From: an uncultured Pirellulaceae bacterium
Lineage (GTDB): Bacteria > Planctomycetota > Planctomycetia > Pirellulales > Pirellulaceae
Assembly (NCBI GenBank): GCA_938010615.1
Contig: CALLUY010000053.1
Coordinates: 1-61,954 of the forward strand
Reading direction: 5' to 3'
DNA: 61,954 nt
The position numbers were made by a program, and so were the translations under genes. Positions 1 to 7,219 of this stretch are shown here, piece after piece. How positions within the stretch are numbered: the stretch's first letter is position 1; each line of letters begins with the position of its first letter. The notes under the pieces are model-generated. The model was not told the DNA's origin, did no database searches, and was given only the letters and a program-made list of their open reading frames with translations.

Positions 1-1
1 T

Positions 2-154
2 CGTTTAACGGCAATACCGTTCAATGAAGCCAATGTCTCGGTGGCATAGGCCTCTGGCCTGTGTTCTGCATGTCCACAAGCCAGAGGCTTATGCCACCTC
101 CTCAACTGCAACGACCCTACTGAATCACCTTCATTGAACGGTATTGCGTTCAAC
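2..154. repeat. MITE-like palindromic element, copy 1
   Basis: About 153 bp with imperfect terminal inverted repeats of about 27 bp (both ends carry ACCGTTCAATGAAG, one as its complement). Inside is a long palindrome whose arms begin GGTGGCATAGGCCTCTGG. A second, inverted copy lies at 55169-55340 and is about 20 bp longer. The palindromic core alone occurs at 37677-37735. No ORF is seen inside. It resembles a non-autonomous mobile element, although no matching transposase is in the window. The left end may be cut by the window edge. Confidence 0.75.
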
Positions 155-350
155 GGCAAGCCGGAGGCGACTGCTCTGCATTCTTCGCATGCAAGTAACG
201 GAACACGTCAAAAGTTTCGTGCCGACGAGCCCGCAGGGACGTCGAAAAGGCCCGCAAAAGAAGCAAATTTCACTGCTTGCTGAAGAATCTATTTCCCAAT
301 GTCCGACAACTCTGTAAGCTCCCACCCCACCTAAATTTAAGGAGAACATT

Positions 351-575
351 ATGTCGTCACGAGTGATTCCGTTTCTCTCCCTCGCCGTTTGTCTACTATT
401 GACTAGTCTTTCTGGCTGTCGTGCGGGGCAAATGAACCGTCCGGCAATTTTTCAACAGCCGGGAGTGGTTTCAAATCAGCCAACCGTCGGTCGACAGCTC
501 GGTCAACGAGCGGGCAATATCGCGATTAACAGGCTTATTAATGCCGGCATCACACGAATTATTGGTGGTTTCTAA
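351..575 (+). CDS. small exported lipoprotein, 74 aa
   Basis: An unrecognised small protein. Residues 1-23 form a lipoprotein signal peptide: basic start, hydrophobic stretch, and a lipobox ending in SLSGC with Cys23 as the lipid-modified residue. The mature part is about 50 residues, rich in Gln, Asn and Arg, and ends in a short hydrophobic Gly/Ile stretch. A good ribosome binding site (AAGGAG) sits about 6 bases before the ATG, which supports the start. It lies just after the MITE-like repeat and is followed 128 bp later by panD on the same strand. Function is unknown; an envelope location is inferred from the lipobox. Confidence 0.7.
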   Translation: MSSRVIPFLSLAVCLLLTSLSGCRAGQMNRPAIFQQPGVVSNQPTVGRQLGQRAGNIAINRLINAGITRIIGGF

Positions 576-703
576 GGTGATTGCGCTCGGGTAGTCTTCA
601 CGATGACTGCCAAACCGCTTCGGGGATTCGACCCGTAACCTTGCCTTGATTCGCAAATCGGAGACAATGGGGAATTCTATTCCTTCGTCATTGGCTCCAA
701 AAA

Positions 704-1090
704 ATGCTTCGCAGACTTCTACGCTCTAAAATCCATCGCGCTCGCGTCACTCAGGCGGACCTGAACTACGAAGGCAGCATCACGATCGATACCGATTTGA
801 TGGAAGAAGCCAACATGGTGCCGTTCGAAGTGGTTGACGTGCTCAACGTGAGTAACGGAAATCGACTGACGACTTACGTCATTCCCGGAATTGCCGGCTC
901 CAAAAAGATCTGCATCAACGGAGCCGCTGCTCGACTCGTGAAAGTTGACGACGTGGTTATCATTTGCTGCTACGGACAGTTTAACGAAGAAGAGGTTGAG
1001 AATCATTCGGCGCAGATCGTTTTGGTGAACGAGAAAAACGAGGTCACTCGATCCGTCGAAAAGTCGAAAAGCAATCTGAAGCCCGGATAG
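704..1090 (+). CDS. panD: aspartate 1-decarboxylase proenzyme
   Basis: Makes beta-alanine from L-aspartate for pantothenate and coenzyme A synthesis, in the cytoplasm. The 128-residue length is normal for the family. The self-cleavage site is clear: YEGS at residues 22-25, where Gly24-Ser25 is cleaved to give the pyruvoyl group on Ser25. The conserved blocks around Lys9 (SKIHRA), Arg54 with Tyr58 (RLTTYVI) and the INGAAA segment are present. It is followed 14 bp later by uvrC on the same strand, so the two are probably cotranscribed. No panB or panC is nearby. Identification is firm. Confidence 0.95.
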   Translation: MLRRLLRSKIHRARVTQADLNYEGSITIDTDLMEEANMVPFEVVDVLNVSNGNRLTTYVIPGIAGSKKICINGAAARLVKVDDVVIICCYGQFNEEEVENHSAQIVLVNEKNEVTRSVEKSKSNLKPG

Positions 1091-1104
1091 TAGATCCTGA
1101 CGCC

Positions 1105-2601
1105 ATGGCGAAGAAGAAATCTAAATCCAAATCGGCGTCAAAAAAGAAGCCCGCAAAAAAAGCCAAGAAGAAGGCTGCGAAGAAATCCGCTACGCCAAAA
1201 AAGAAGTCTGACGTTGTCGCCGAGACTCCCGGCATCTACGAAACGCCTGACTACGTCCCCGATCCCGAACCGATTGTCGACGCAACCAAGCCGCTTAACG
1301 CGTTTGAGCAAACGGCCGAAAAAGTCCGTACATTTCCGCAGTCGCCAGGCGTTTACTTGATGAAGGATTCGGCAGGCGTCGTGATCTACGTCGGCAAGGC
1401 AACCAACTTGCGTTCCCGAGCCGGAAGTTACTTTCTTAAAGCCGCCGGTGAAGAGGCGCGAACCGCAGATTGGGTTCCGCTGATCGCTGACGCGGACTTC
1501 ATCGAATGTGACAGTGCAGTTGATGCGTTGTTGGTTGAGTCGCGTTTAATCAAAGATGTGCAGCCGGCTCACAATAAGGTTCTCAAAGACGACAAAACGT
1601 TTCCGTACCTTCAAATTACGACGTACGAGGATTTCCCTCGCGTCGAAGTGACTCGAGAGCCTTCGTCTTCCGGCGTGAAACTCTATGGCCCCTTCGCGAG
1701 CGCGGGTTCGCTGCGCGGTGCCGTGCAAGTGCTGCAGCGAATCTTCAAGTTCCGGAACTGTTCGCTGGACATTGAAGAAAACGATCCGCGGTGGAAATGG
1801 TTTCGCCCTTGCCTGCTGGCCAGCATCAAGCAATGTACGGCGCCCTGCAATATGCGGATCTCCAAGGAGGAATACCGGAAAGACATTCGGCGTTTGCAGC
1901 AAGTGTTGGCGGGCAACAAAACGAAACTGCTGCGCGAAATGAAGGCGGAGATGCTCGAAGCTTCAACGGAGCTGCAATTCGAAAAAGCAGCTCGGTTGCG
2001 TGACGAAATAGGAATGCTGGAATCGCTCGATCAGCGCGGAGAACTTGACACTCACGTGCAACCGGAAGTCTTCCATATCGATCCGAAGAAAGGGCTCGCC
2101 GGCTTGCGCCAAGTCCTGAAACTTTCTGAAACGCCCCGTTCGATCGAAGGAGTCGATATTGCTCATCTTGGTGGAGACGATACGGTGGCCAGCCTTGTGC
2201 AGTTTATCGATGGCTTGCCTTTCAAGCCTGGCTATCGCCGATACAAAATTAAGGGCGTCGATGGCGTTGACGATTTTCGCAGCATCCACGAAGTCGTTTC
2301 GAGACGCTTCAAGCGGTTGGCTGACGAAAACGATATGTTCCCCGACATCCTGTTGATCGACGGTGGTAAAGGTCAACTTAGCAGTGCCGTCGCAGCATTC
2401 GAGGCGCTTGAAATCGAGCCGCCGGTTTTGATTTCGTTGGCCAAAAAGAATGAAGAGATCTTCCGTCCAGGGGACTCGGAACCGATCCGCTTGAGCCGAC
2501 ACGCGTTCAGCCTTCGCCTGTTGCAATACGTCAGAGACGAAGCCCATCGCTTCGCTCAGCACTACCACCATATTTTACGTTCCAAGGCGCAGTTTGATTG
2601 A
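1105..2601 (+). CDS. uvrC: excinuclease ABC subunit C, lacking the HhH tail
   Basis: Nucleotide excision repair nuclease that cuts on both sides of a lesion with UvrA and UvrB. Order of parts: a lysine/alanine-rich basic extension (residues 1-37); a GIY-YIG domain starting SPGVYLMKD with IYVGKATNLRSR; a cysteine cluster (C-x14-C-x7-C-x3-C spacing around PCLLASIKQCTAPC) matching the family iron-sulfur site; a UVR motif (LQFEKAARLRDEI); and the RNase H-like C-terminal nuclease domain with GVDIAHLGG, LLIDGGKGQL and RDEAHRFA. The protein stops about 15 residues after RDEAHRFA, so the C-terminal helix-hairpin-helix domain of E. coli UvrC is missing. Reading through the TGA stop gives no such domain. 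Confidence 0.93.
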   Translation: MAKKKSKSKSASKKKPAKKAKKKAAKKSATPKKKSDVVAETPGIYETPDYVPDPEPIVDATKPLNAFEQTAEKVRTFPQSPGVYLMKDSAGVVIYVGKATNLRSRAGSYFLKAAGEEARTADWVPLIADADFIECDSAVDALLVESRLIKDVQPAHNKVLKDDKTFPYLQITTYEDFPRVEVTREPSSSGVKLYGPFASAGSLRGAVQVLQRIFKFRNCSLDIEENDPRWKWFRPCLLASIKQCTAPCNMRISKEEYRKDIRRLQQVLAGNKTKLLREMKAEMLEASTELQFEKAARLRDEIGMLESLDQRGELDTHVQPEVFHIDPKKGLAGLRQVLKLSETPRSIEGVDIAHLGGDDTVASLVQFIDGLPFKPGYRRYKIKGVDGVDDFRSIHEVVSRRFKRLADENDMFPDILLIDGGKGQLSSAVAAFEALEIEPPVLISLAKKNEEIFRPGDSEPIRLSRHAFSLRLLQYVRDEAHRFAQHYHHILRSKAQFD

Positions 2602-2904
2602 ATGCTCCGAGGCAAGTTTTCGAATAGTTTTCCGGTTGAGATCGTAGGCGTTAGGACACGGTCGGGACACTTGGCGAGTTCCGCGACTTGAGAACCGGGA
2701 TGAGATGCAATTTCGTTCCTCGAGGTTCTCTCATTTGGCAAAGTTTCCGAATTCAATGGTGTCGCGTTTAACGATCAAAAGACAATTGGGATGGAACATC
2801 GAGGCTTGGTGGGTATGATGGCGATAAAGCTGTTATTGGGTATTGTGGCCGCTTAGATTCACTTTCGGCCAAATGATCTGATCCTACCTCATGCTGGAAA
2901 CGCA
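2602..2904. other. intergenic region, no gene seen
   Basis: 303 bp between uvrC and the next exported protein. No ORF with a credible start, no strong hairpin with a T-run and no member of the repeat families was found. It presumably holds the promoter of the downstream gene, but no convincing promoter was identified by eye. Confidence 0.5.
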
Positions 2905-4872
2905 ATGCTAAAGACATCATTCCTGCGATTCGCTTCTGTGTTCTCTCTCTGCTGCTTGCTCCCGGTGGCCTTGGTGTCTGCACATGATAACGACGCAAAA
3001 TCGATCGCCAACACGGGTGTAGCAGGAAGCGGCGGTTCCGGACCGTTTGAATCAAGCGGAGTGAATCTGCTCGCTCACATGGAGCTCGATGTCATCGGTG
3101 GCGGAGGGTCCGTTTTGGGAAGTGATTGTTGGGGTTGGACGGACACAGCTTCGGATCGAAAATTCGCTTTGATGTGTTTGACGAATGCGTTGTCTTTCAT
3201 CGAAGTAACTGATCCATCGAATCCGATCTACCTCGGGAAGCTCGACACCGCGGAAGCCGGACAGAATCAAGCATGGCGCGACGTCAAAGTTTACGACGAC
3301 CATGCCTTCATTGTTGCTGATGGCGGCGGCAACGACCAAGGAATTCAAGTTTTTGATTTGTCTCAATTGCTGACGGTCGATCCAGCAACGGCTCCCGTAA
3401 GCTTCACGGCGACTAGTAATTACACCGGCTTCACGAGCTGTCACAATATCGTCGTCAACGAAGACACCGGTTTGGGTTACGCAGTCGGTGCCAGAGACAG
3501 CAACGGTTCTCGATTGTATGGCGGCGGCTTGGTGATCCTTGATTTCACGGATCCAAACAACGTTACCGAAATCGGTTCGTTTGGCGCCGACGGATATACG
3601 CATGACGCACAAGCAGTAACCTACATCGGTCCTGACAGTGCCTATGTTGGGCAAGAGCTTGTGTTTGCATGTAATGAAGACACGTTGACGATCGTTGAAA
3701 TTTCGGATGCCGGGAACGGTACTGTCAACACATCTCTGATTTCGCGTAGACCCTATGCCGATTCGAGCTACTCCCATCAGGGCTGGCTTTCCGCTGACCA
3801 CAGGTTCTTCTACATGAACGATGAGCTCGACGAATACAGTCATGCTCGTGGACCTGATCGTGTGTTTGGAACGGAAGACGACGGTGATCCAATCCCAACC
3901 AAGACTCACATTTGGAACGTCGAAGACTTGGACAATCCAACCTATGAAGGATTCTACAATGGTGTGGAGAAGACGATTGACCACAATCTCTACGTGAAGG
4001 GTAACTTCATGTACCAAGCGAATTACTCATCTGGAATGCGTGTGTTGCGGCTCGATAGTGCGGACCCAACATCAATTTCTGAAGTCGGATTTTTCGACAC
4101 TTACATGGCGAACAACAATGTAAGTTTTGCGGGAGCTTGGTCGGTCTATCCGTATTTCGAATTTGCCGATCAGGAAGTGATCCTGATCAGCGATCGACAG
4201 GGAGGCCTGTTTGTCGTGGAGAAGTTGCCCGAGCCTACGGTCACAAGTGTCGAATTGAACGTCGATGGCGTTCAGCGAGCTACGATCGAGACTGTCTCCA
4301 TCAGTTTCGACGGCGACGTGATTCTTGATCCGGGAGCCATCTCTGTCGTGCAACGCAGCACCGCGACAGCGCCGACTTTTGATCCGGTGGCAGTGACTGT
4401 CAACACGCAGTTGGTCGACAACCAGACGATCGCCACGATTCAATTCGATTCTCACGTTCGCAATTCAGCGAACGCTCTGGTTGATGGAAACTATCAATTT
4501 ACGCTGAATGGAGCTCTTATTTCGCGGGATGGTGTTTCGATGAGCGAAGACTTTGTTTACGGCGATAAGGAAGCTGACGGATTCTTCAGCTTCTTTGGTG
4601 ATGCAGACGGCAGTCGCACGGTCGACATTTCGGATTTGCTTGATTTACGCCAATGTTACGGTACGTTTTCCGGTGATCCGAATTATCATTTCTATATGGA
4701 CTTCAACGCGAGTGGATCGGTCAATATTTTGGATTTGCTCCCGTTCCGACAACGATACTTGCAAACAATTCCGTTTACTTTTGGATCGGTGCGATCGATG
4801 AGTGGAACAGTCCGTTCGTTGGCTAAGCCCGCATCGAAAGTTCAAACTGCTGGGGCATTGCAGCGTCGCTAG
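2905..4872 (+). CDS. exported choice-of-anchor B protein with dockerin-like C-terminus
   Basis: A 655-residue secreted protein. A signal peptide ends near residue 26 (VSAHD). The central part matches the choice-of-anchor B type: beta-propeller-like LVIVD repeats with phrases such as SFIEVTDPSNP, WRDVKVYDDHAFIV and THIWNVEDLDNP. A loose beta-sandwich-like region follows (about residues 445-550). The C-terminal 90 residues contain two calcium-binding dockerin-like repeats, GDADGSRTVDISDLLDLRQ and DFNASGSVNILDLLPFRQR. Planctomycete exported proteins often end in such dockerin-like modules. The molecular role is unknown. An imperfect palindromic repeat lies 50 bp downstream and may end transcription. 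Confidence 0.8.
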   Translation: MLKTSFLRFASVFSLCCLLPVALVSAHDNDAKSIANTGVAGSGGSGPFESSGVNLLAHMELDVIGGGGSVLGSDCWGWTDTASDRKFALMCLTNALSFIEVTDPSNPIYLGKLDTAEAGQNQAWRDVKVYDDHAFIVADGGGNDQGIQVFDLSQLLTVDPATAPVSFTATSNYTGFTSCHNIVVNEDTGLGYAVGARDSNGSRLYGGGLVILDFTDPNNVTEIGSFGADGYTHDAQAVTYIGPDSAYVGQELVFACNEDTLTIVEISDAGNGTVNTSLISRRPYADSSYSHQGWLSADHRFFYMNDELDEYSHARGPDRVFGTEDDGDPIPTKTHIWNVEDLDNPTYEGFYNGVEKTIDHNLYVKGNFMYQANYSSGMRVLRLDSADPTSISEVGFFDTYMANNNVSFAGAWSVYPYFEFADQEVILISDRQGGLFVVEKLPEPTVTSVELNVDGVQRATIETVSISFDGDVILDPGAISVVQRSTATAPTFDPVAVTVNTQLVDNQTIATIQFDSHVRNSANALVDGNYQFTLNGALISRDGVSMSEDFVYGDKEADGFFSFFGDADGSRTVDISDLLDLRQCYGTFSGDPNYHFYMDFNASGSVNILDLLPFRQRYLQTIPFTFGSVRSMSGTVRSLAKPASKVQTAGALQRR

Positions 4873-4922
4873 GCACTGTTTTTCGCTTCGAGGCAGTGAA
4901 GCATTGAGAATGATGTTTGTAT

Positions 4923-4981
4923 GTAGTACCGGCTTCAGCCGGAATTTAGCATGACCGATTCCGGCTAAAAGCCAGTACTAC
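4923..4981. repeat. GTAGTACCGG-type palindromic repeat, copy 1
   Basis: 59 bp with inverted arms: the 5' arm begins GTAGTACCGGCTTCAGCCGG and the 3' arm is close to its complement and ends in AGTACTAC. Flanking TTTGTA and TACAAA extend the symmetry. The same design recurs at 50678-50746. It lies between two same-strand genes for exported proteins. It could form a strong RNA hairpin, and the repeated form suggests a REP-like or MITE-like family. Confidence 0.75.
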
Positions 4982-5040
4982 AAACGGCGGGCTTTTCACC
5001 GCGAATTGCCTTGGTTCAAGAATCATCTAGTTGAGTAGAT

Positions 5041-5700
5041 ATGACCTCAGGAACTTTTCAACTTCGTCGCCCTACAAATTTGGCTCTGGCTCTTACTTGT
5101 GTCTTCGTTTGCTTGATATGCGTTAGCACCACAAATGCCCAGTCTTTTGTGGCGAACCTTGACGCATCTCAAGTTAACGGCTCATCGACAGAGACCGGAA
5201 CAGCCATCGCGTCATTTTATTTGGATAGTTCTCAACAGAACCTGAGTTACACGATTCAAATATTTGGGCTCGATTTGAAGGCGGCTCCTGCTGATCGAAC
5301 CGGGTTCAGTGATGTTACCGCGATCCATTTACACAATGGCTTTGTCGACACTTCCGGCCCGCACGTATTGAACATCTTTGGTGTGCCAAGCGAGGACGAT
5401 TCCGAAATGGTCGTCGATTTCGCTAACGACACAATCAGCGGAGTGTTCAACGACGCCGACGCGATTGATCCGAATACGGGAAGCCTCTTCGATCAAAACA
5501 ACCCGATCAATACAAAGTTGCTTTCCAATTTCACTGACGACTTAATGGATCAGCAGCTATATCTGGCGATTCATGCCGCCGGCCAAAATGGAAACATTGC
5601 TATCAGAGGCCAGTTGAACGCTGTCCCCGAACCTTCATCGTTGGCGATCATTTCCATTGCAACTGTTTGCTTGTTTGTAAGGCGACGCCAACGCAGCTGA
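5041..5700 (+). CDS. CHRD-domain protein with PEP-CTERM sorting signal
   Basis: A 219-residue exported protein. The N-terminus has a signal peptide (hydrophobic residues about 15-33, cleavage near TTNAQS). The body matches the CHRD domain (known from chordin and bacterial exported proteins): VTAIHLHNG, GVFNDADA, LYLAIHAAGQNGNIAIRGQL. The C-terminus is a textbook PEP-CTERM signal: VPEPSSLA, a hydrophobic helix, then RRRQRS. Such signals are recognised by an exosortase, so an exosortase should exist elsewhere in the genome. The start ATG has no strong Shine-Dalgarno sequence. The role of CHRD domains in bacteria is not established. Confidence 0.85.
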   Translation: MTSGTFQLRRPTNLALALTCVFVCLICVSTTNAQSFVANLDASQVNGSSTETGTAIASFYLDSSQQNLSYTIQIFGLDLKAAPADRTGFSDVTAIHLHNGFVDTSGPHVLNIFGVPSEDDSEMVVDFANDTISGVFNDADAIDPNTGSLFDQNNPINTKLLSNFTDDLMDQQLYLAIHAAGQNGNIAIRGQLNAVPEPSSLAIISIATVCLFVRRRQRS

Positions 5701-5811
5701 ATTGAGGCCGAAGGAACCGAGCGAGTACCCGTCATTTGCCTCGACGAGTACCGTCGTCCGGCGATCCGTCAGTCGACTGCACATACACGTGTTCAATTGC
5801 CATCTTGAACG

Positions 5812-7098
5812 TTACCGTTTGTCCAAGTCGACGAAATCGCGTTTGGTGGATCCTTGATAAACCTGCCGTGGACGACAAATTCGGCTCGTCGGAGACAACT
5901 GCATCTCACGCCAGTGTGCGATCCAACCTGGTAAGCGACCGATCGCGAAAAGAACGGTGAACATTTCAACTGGAATACCCATCGCTCGATAGATCACACC
6001 TGAGTAGAAATCCACATTGGGATACAAGTTTCGCTTGACGAAATATTCATCTTCGAGAGCAACTTTTTCCAACTTCTGAGCAATCTCGAACAGCGGATCG
6101 TCGATGTCCAGTTTCTCAAGCAGCTTGTCGCATGAGCTCTTGATCAACGTCGCACGCGGATCGAAGTTCTTGTAGACGCGGTGTCCAAATCCCATCAAGC
6201 GGAATCCGTTTTCCTTGTCCTTTGCCATGTCGACGTATTTCTCAACGTCGCCGCCATCATTCTGAATCTGCTGCAGCATGTTCACGACGGCTTCGTTGGC
6301 TCCACCGTGAAGCGGCCCCCACAACGCACAAATCCCCGCTGAAATACTTGCAAACAAGTTTGAGTCAGCCGACCCAACCATTCGCACCGTTGACGTACTA
6401 CAGTTTTGCTCGTGGTCGGCATGGACGATCAGTAGCATGTTCAATGCTTCTACAAACGTCTTGTCGACTTTGTAATCTTCGCATGGAACCGAGAACATCA
6501 TCTGAAGGAAGTTCTCGCAGTAACTCGCATTGTTGTTCGGATAGATGAACGGCTGACCAAGCGACTTCTTGTGCGAGAAAGCAGCGATCGTCGGCAGCTT
6601 TGCCAGCAATCGATGGATACTGACTTCGACTTGTTCTGGATCGTGAGGATCGAGCGAATCCTGATAGAACGTTGACATCGCGCTGACGACGCTGGAGAGG
6701 ATTGCCATTGGGTGGGCGTCGCGCGGAAAGCCATCGTAAAACGACTTAAGATCCTCATGGAGCATCGTGTGACGCCGGATCTTCCCGCGAAATTTCCCTA
6801 ATTCGTCCTGCGATGGTAATTCGCCATAAATCAAAAGATAGGCAACTTCAACGAAATCGCACTTCGACGCGAGATCTTCGATCGGATAGCCACGATATCG
6901 AAGGACGCCTTCTTCGCCGTTAAGAAATGTGATCGAGCTTTGTACTGCGCCTGTGTTGACGTAGCCTTCGTCGATCGTGACCATGCCGGTTTGCTTTCGC
7001 AGCACTCCGATATCGATCGCTTTCTCGTTTTCGGTTCCGACCACAATCGGCAGCTCAAGGTCATGCCCTTCGCATTTGAGTTTTGCGGCGTCTCCCAT
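5812..7098 (-). CDS. gltA: citrate synthase
   Basis: Condenses acetyl-CoA and oxaloacetate to citrate, the entry step of the TCA cycle. The ORF is open upstream to 7440, but homology begins at MGDAAKL (ATG at 7098), which gives 428 residues, close to the E. coli length, with AAGGA 12 bases upstream. The active-site regions are present: GPLHGGANEAV, GFGHRVYKNFDPRA and VDFYSGVIYRAMGIP. The N-terminal part contains the DEGYVNTGAVQSSITFLNG stretch typical of the long bacterial type. It lies 121 bp downstream of the candidate selenoprotein gene on the same strand. Confidence 0.96.
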   Translation of the reverse strand: MGDAAKLKCEGHDLELPIVVGTENEKAIDIGVLRKQTGMVTIDEGYVNTGAVQSSITFLNGEEGVLRYRGYPIEDLASKCDFVEVAYLLIYGELPSQDELGKFRGKIRRHTMLHEDLKSFYDGFPRDAHPMAILSSVVSAMSTFYQDSLDPHDPEQVEVSIHRLLAKLPTIAAFSHKKSLGQPFIYPNNNASYCENFLQMMFSVPCEDYKVDKTFVEALNMLLIVHADHEQNCSTSTVRMVGSADSNLFASISAGICALWGPLHGGANEAVVNMLQQIQNDGGDVEKYVDMAKDKENGFRLMGFGHRVYKNFDPRATLIKSSCDKLLEKLDIDDPLFEIAQKLEKVALEDEYFVKRNLYPNVDFYSGVIYRAMGIPVEMFTVLFAIGRLPGWIAHWREMQLSPTSRICRPRQVYQGSTKRDFVDLDKR

Positions 7099-7219
7099 GT
7101 GTACTTTATCCTTCGCGGCGCTGCTGAATTGATATAGGCGAAACGGAATAGCGCTTGGAGTAAATCCGTTTTCGCAGGCATATATTAACCTTTTTCGCCG
7201 TTCTCCGAAACGTGGCGAA

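Noticed and set aside
1963..2571. Antisense ORF of 202 codons within uvrC
   Set aside because: Opposite-strand shadow of a firmly identified gene.
2602..2690. UGA read-through at the end of uvrC to restore the HhH domain
   Set aside because: The frame after the stop gives about 30 residues with no similarity to HhH, and no SECIS-like hairpin follows.
3052..4017. Long antisense ORF of 321 codons inside the choice-of-anchor B gene
   Set aside because: It is a shadow of the real gene, with arginine- and valine-rich composition and no domain.
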